Of a DNA stretch of 40,830 nt, positions 38,368-40,830 are shown in pieces. Source of the stretch: Methanobrevibacter sp. (lineage in GTDB: Archaea > Methanobacteriota > Methanobacteria > Methanobacteriales > Methanobacteriaceae); NCBI GenBank assembly GCA_017646885.1, contig JAGCLR010000199.1, positions 1 through 40,830 of the forward strand, given 5' to 3'. Each line of letters opens with the position of its first letter. Within the stretch, counting starts at the first letter, position 1. A program made the translations under genes and the position numbers. The notes under the pieces were generated by a model. That model did no database searches, was not told the DNA's origin, and saw only the letters and a list, made by a program, of their open reading frames with translations.

Positions 38368-39333
38368 ATGATTGGTAAGTTTACAGAATGGGTTAATACA
38401 AATAATATACTTGATGAAGCAAAAACAAATAATATAGATGAAGCATCCCATAGCAAGAGCGAAAATGACCTCTATGGTGAAGCATTTGAAAAGTTGTTAG
38501 TAAATGAACTTGGTGGTAAAGTTAAAATTACCCCAGCTGAAGCAGATTTAATCTCACAAGCAGATGTTATAATTGCTGCTGACGCAATTAGAAAAAAATT
38601 TAAGAAAATTAGAAGTGTTCAACACATTGGTCCTGCCGTAAAAAATGAAAGTGGCGACATTAAAGTAAATGGTAAGAATGTTGAAATTAAGTATGTAGGT
38701 CAGGGTCACGGTACATATTGGAATACTTCTATGGAAGCATTCATAAATATGTTCCCAGATTCAGGCATTGAATCCTATACACGTACAAAAGATTTTAATG
38801 CTGTTAGACAGTATCTTGATAGAGTGTATAAGGAATACGAAATGGATATAGATGTATTCTCAAATACTTCTCCAGTTCCATCCGGTGAAAAATTCAAGAA
38901 ATTCAGACGCTTGTTTGATAGAAAAGCATACGATATGGACACACTTGAAACATTGAAGGATGAATTCGGTAACGAATACCAAAACATTTTGTTTGACGAA
39001 TTGACTGAATTAGAGCTTCCAATTAGACAGAAATGGGTAAAGAGAATTATCAAGTACTTTGAAAATAACCCAGATGAAATTATTAGATTGTACAACATCG
39101 TTTTAACCAAAGCCGCAAGTGATAAACAAACTCCTGACTACTATCTTGTATATAATTACACTAAACAAACTGCTGAAATTACAAGTGCTTTGGAATTGGC
39201 TACTGATGACATTAAATTGAAAACTAGCGATGAAGATACTGTATCATTTATTGTTGGTAATTTTAGACTTACATTTGCTTGGCAAAATGGTACAGGTTTG
39301 AGTAACCCTACAGTTAGAGCATTTATTATATAA
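38368..39333 (+). CDS. PD-(D/E)xK nuclease-like protein, 321 aa
   Basis: GD97-I-K-V-N-G-K-N-V-E106-I-K108 gives the D-x8-E-x-K spacing of restriction-type nucleases, and the following GQGHGTYWN could be part of the active-site loop. The rest is charged and helical. Its stop shares a base with the next gene, an adenine methyltransferase, which supports a restriction-modification-like pair. It could instead be a phage DNA-processing or host-DNA-degrading nuclease. TTAGGAGAATTTCT precedes the ATG. Confidence 0.6.
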   Translation: MIGKFTEWVNTNNILDEAKTNNIDEASHSKSENDLYGEAFEKLLVNELGGKVKITPAEADLISQADVIIAADAIRKKFKKIRSVQHIGPAVKNESGDIKVNGKNVEIKYVGQGHGTYWNTSMEAFINMFPDSGIESYTRTKDFNAVRQYLDRVYKEYEMDIDVFSNTSPVPSGEKFKKFRRLFDRKAYDMDTLETLKDEFGNEYQNILFDELTELELPIRQKWVKRIIKYFENNPDEIIRLYNIVLTKAASDKQTPDYYLVYNYTKQTAEITSALELATDDIKLKTSDEDTVSFIVGNFRLTFAWQNGTGLSNPTVRAFII

Positions 39334-40205
39334 TGGCTGAATTAGATAAATTTTATACAAACAAAAATATAGCAAAAAATTGTGTAGAAACCCTACACAA
39401 TTTTCTTGTCATTGACACAAACGATTGTTTTCTTGAACCTACGGCAGGTGACGGTGCATTCCTTGATTATTTGACTAACTACGAAGCATACGATTTAAAA
39501 CCTGAGGACCCTAGAGTTATTGAACAAGACATTTTTAAGTTCGTTCCAAATAGAACAAATTACATTACGATTGGAAATCCTCCATTCGGTAAGAGAAGCA
39601 AACTCGCTATTGATGTATTCAATACAGTAGCAAAGTATTCTGATGTAATTGCTTTCATTGTACCAGTATCTTTCTTGAAATACAATGTTCAAAAAGAATT
39701 AGATAGAAATTTTAAACTTATACACAATTATATTCTTCCTGAAAATTCTTTCTTGGATAGAGGGAAAGTTTATGATGTAAACTGTGTATTCCAAATTTGG
39801 GTTAAGAGTGGAACAAAGTTTGATACTCACCCAAACATTAGATTGTTAGAAAGACCAAAGATTTCCTGTGACGATTTTAAGATATGGCAGTACAATGCGA
39901 CAGAAAGTCAATTTAAAGTAGTCAATGAAGACTGGACTATTGCTGTGTATCGTCAAGGTTATAAAGATTACAAAAAGATTTTTACTCAAAAAGATAAAGC
40001 AACTGTGATTAGTGAAATGGATGGAAGTTCTACCGGTAAAAAAATTCAATTTTTTTTCATTAAGCCACTGAATGATACAGCAAAGTCAATTATAAATAAA
40101 ATGGATTTTGAGAAGTTGGCTAACCGAAATACAAGTACTCCTGGGTTCGGAAAAGCCGATTTCGTAGATTATTATAATGAATTAAAACAGGAACTTGGTT
40201 CCTGA
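39333..40205 (+). CDS. N6-adenine DNA methyltransferase, NPPF type, 290 aa
   Basis: Gamma-type order: SAM-binding EPTAGDGAF (residues 35-43) precedes catalytic N82-P-P-F85. The first residues DKFYTNKNIAKNCV are typical of phage and type II/IIG adenine methyltransferases. The C-terminal part would read the target sequence. It overlaps the nuclease-like gene upstream, so it may protect DNA from that enzyme. It has no DF tail, unlike the two DPPY methyltransferases. Confidence 0.88.
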   Translation: MAELDKFYTNKNIAKNCVETLHNFLVIDTNDCFLEPTAGDGAFLDYLTNYEAYDLKPEDPRVIEQDIFKFVPNRTNYITIGNPPFGKRSKLAIDVFNTVAKYSDVIAFIVPVSFLKYNVQKELDRNFKLIHNYILPENSFLDRGKVYDVNCVFQIWVKSGTKFDTHPNIRLLERPKISCDDFKIWQYNATESQFKVVNEDWTIAVYRQGYKDYKKIFTQKDKATVISEMDGSSTGKKIQFFFIKPLNDTAKSIINKMDFEKLANRNTSTPGFGKADFVDYYNELKQELGS

Positions 40206-40224
40206 AAATTTTTGAGGTGAATTT

Positions 40225-40830
40225 ATGATTAAACCAGATGTACATATAGAACTTTGGAACGCATTTAATGATATAAGTTTTAATGAACCAGACCACAAAT
40301 ATACAGATTCTAAAGGAACTTTGTATCAGTCCGCTACAGGTTGGATAAAACAGTTTGAAGCAGAAACTAATTGGGAAGAAATTAAGAAAAATAAAGCACA
40401 AAAACTTGGTATTCCAGTAGAACAATTATCTAAAGAGTGGGAACGCAAAGGTGATTACGCAACTCATCTTCGGTACTCAAGTTCACGCTGTAATGGAATT
40501 TGGCTGGCAGAAAAAGAACTATAATTTTGATAAGCGTTTGAATAAAGATTTTCCTGAAATGGAAGAAGATTTCAACTACCGCAAAGGTGTATGTAAAGAC
40601 ATTATGAATAAAATGAAAAAGATTTATGTACCTATTGCGAATGAATTTATTGTGTATGACCAGGAAAATGCTATATGTGGTACAATAGATATGCTTGCGT
40701 ACAATACAAAGAAAGAATGTTACAGTATAATTGACTGGAAAACAAGTAGAAAGTTTGATACTGGTAACCAGTGGTCGGAATATATGAAGGAACCATTTAG
40801 CCACGTTATCAACTGTAATACAAGTGAATA
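40225..40830 (+). CDS. RecB-like PD-(D/E)xK exonuclease, read through a +1 frameshift, cut by the window end
   Basis: ATG 40225 follows TTTTTGAGGTGAATTT. The first 82 residues match the N-terminal part of phage RecB-family nucleases (SFNEPDHKYTDSKG, LYQSATGWIKQF, KEWERKGDYATHL). The zero frame then reads CGG TAC and stops at about codon 100. Skipping C40471 gives G83-T-Q-V-H87, the conserved GTxxH, then GTID155ML and ID170-W-K172-T, the nuclease core. Homology crosses the junction, so it is one gene of at least 201 aa, open to 40830. Likely digests DNA ends in recombination or host DNA breakdown. Confidence 0.85.
40468..40474 (+). other. Putative +1 frameshift site in the exonuclease (CTT CGG T)
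   Basis: CGG at 40471-40473 in the zero frame; skipping the C reads GGT (Gly83) and continues ACT CAA GTT CAC. It shows that the fourth base need not be A, so the site is CGG-N rather than strictly CGGA. Confidence 0.78.

Noticed and set aside
16086..40830. Sequencing or assembly error as the cause of the four split genes
   Set aside because: Errors usually fall in homopolymers. Here the extra base is always one C before GG[AT], four times, always at a family glycine. I still keep it as the main alternative to test.
1..40830. Genes on the minus strand
   Set aside because: Minus-strand open frames lie inside confident plus-strand genes, lack Shine-Dalgarno sites and show no recognisable motifs.
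1..40830. tRNA genes or CRISPR arrays
   Set aside because: The gaps are short (mostly under 145 bases) and none folds into a cloverleaf with a CCA-type acceptor; no regularly spaced repeats are present. A shift-reading tRNA, if phage-coded, is outside this window.

Overview
The window looks like a replication and accessory segment of a large, AT-rich, T4-like tailed phage. Every gene I can support lies on the + strand, and most are packed with stop/start overlaps. The T4-type core is a family B DNA polymerase with DxxSxYP, KxxxNAxYG and DTDS motifs, then a UvsX-like recombinase, a DnaB/gp41 helicase, a small protein with a clamp-binding-type C-terminus (gp33-like), a gp59-like protein and a gp32-like zinc ssDNA-binding protein. 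The last four follow the T4 order 41-33-59-32 closely. The likely host is a fibre-degrading gut bacterium such as Fibrobacter or a relative: the phage carries a secreted GH10 xylanase with a CBM6 and a C-terminus resembling a type IX secretion sorting tail. The host is an inference.

Layout. 1-4938: small unknown proteins, a metallophosphoesterase and a glycosyltransferase. 4939-9406: short cytoplasmic and membrane proteins in units headed by strong sigma70-type promoters, plus a 50-residue LLAGSG peptide. 9403-13215: an array of eleven small proteins sharing a C-terminal L-x-x-[IML]-x-x-D-F tail. 13309-16794: Rnl1-type RNA ligase, P-loop kinase and thyX. 16800-24448: more small proteins, DNA polymerase and two DPPY methyltransferases. 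24591-31413: uvsX, helicase, gp33-like, gp59-like, gp32-like, DHH phosphoesterase and an AEP-like primase. 31410-33967: two more DF-tail proteins and the xylanase. 34044-40830: second metallophosphoesterase, CCA-adding-type nucleotidyltransferase, nucleotidyltransferase-ligase fusion, a PD-(D/E)xK protein paired with a gamma-class methyltransferase, and a RecB-like exonuclease that runs off the end.

The most striking observation is that four separate DNA-metabolism genes (thyX, DNA polymerase, uvsX, RecB-like exonuclease) are each split by the same event: a single extra C directly before a conserved glycine codon. In each case the zero frame meets CGG, a codon almost unused in this window, and homology resumes in the +1 frame with GGA or GGT. 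This suggests programmed +1 frameshifting, or quadruplet decoding, at CGG, used to gate replication proteins.

Two other patterns stand out. About 23 small proteins, and in a related form the polymerase, both DPPY methyltransferases, the gp32-like and the gp33-like proteins, end in an acidic-aromatic tail resembling sliding-clamp-binding peptides. Several promoters are built into terminator hairpins: the -35 TTGACA sits in or beside the hairpin loop, the U-tract falls within the 17-base spacer, and a palindrome TTTTACATAAAA lies exactly 14 bases upstream of three of them.
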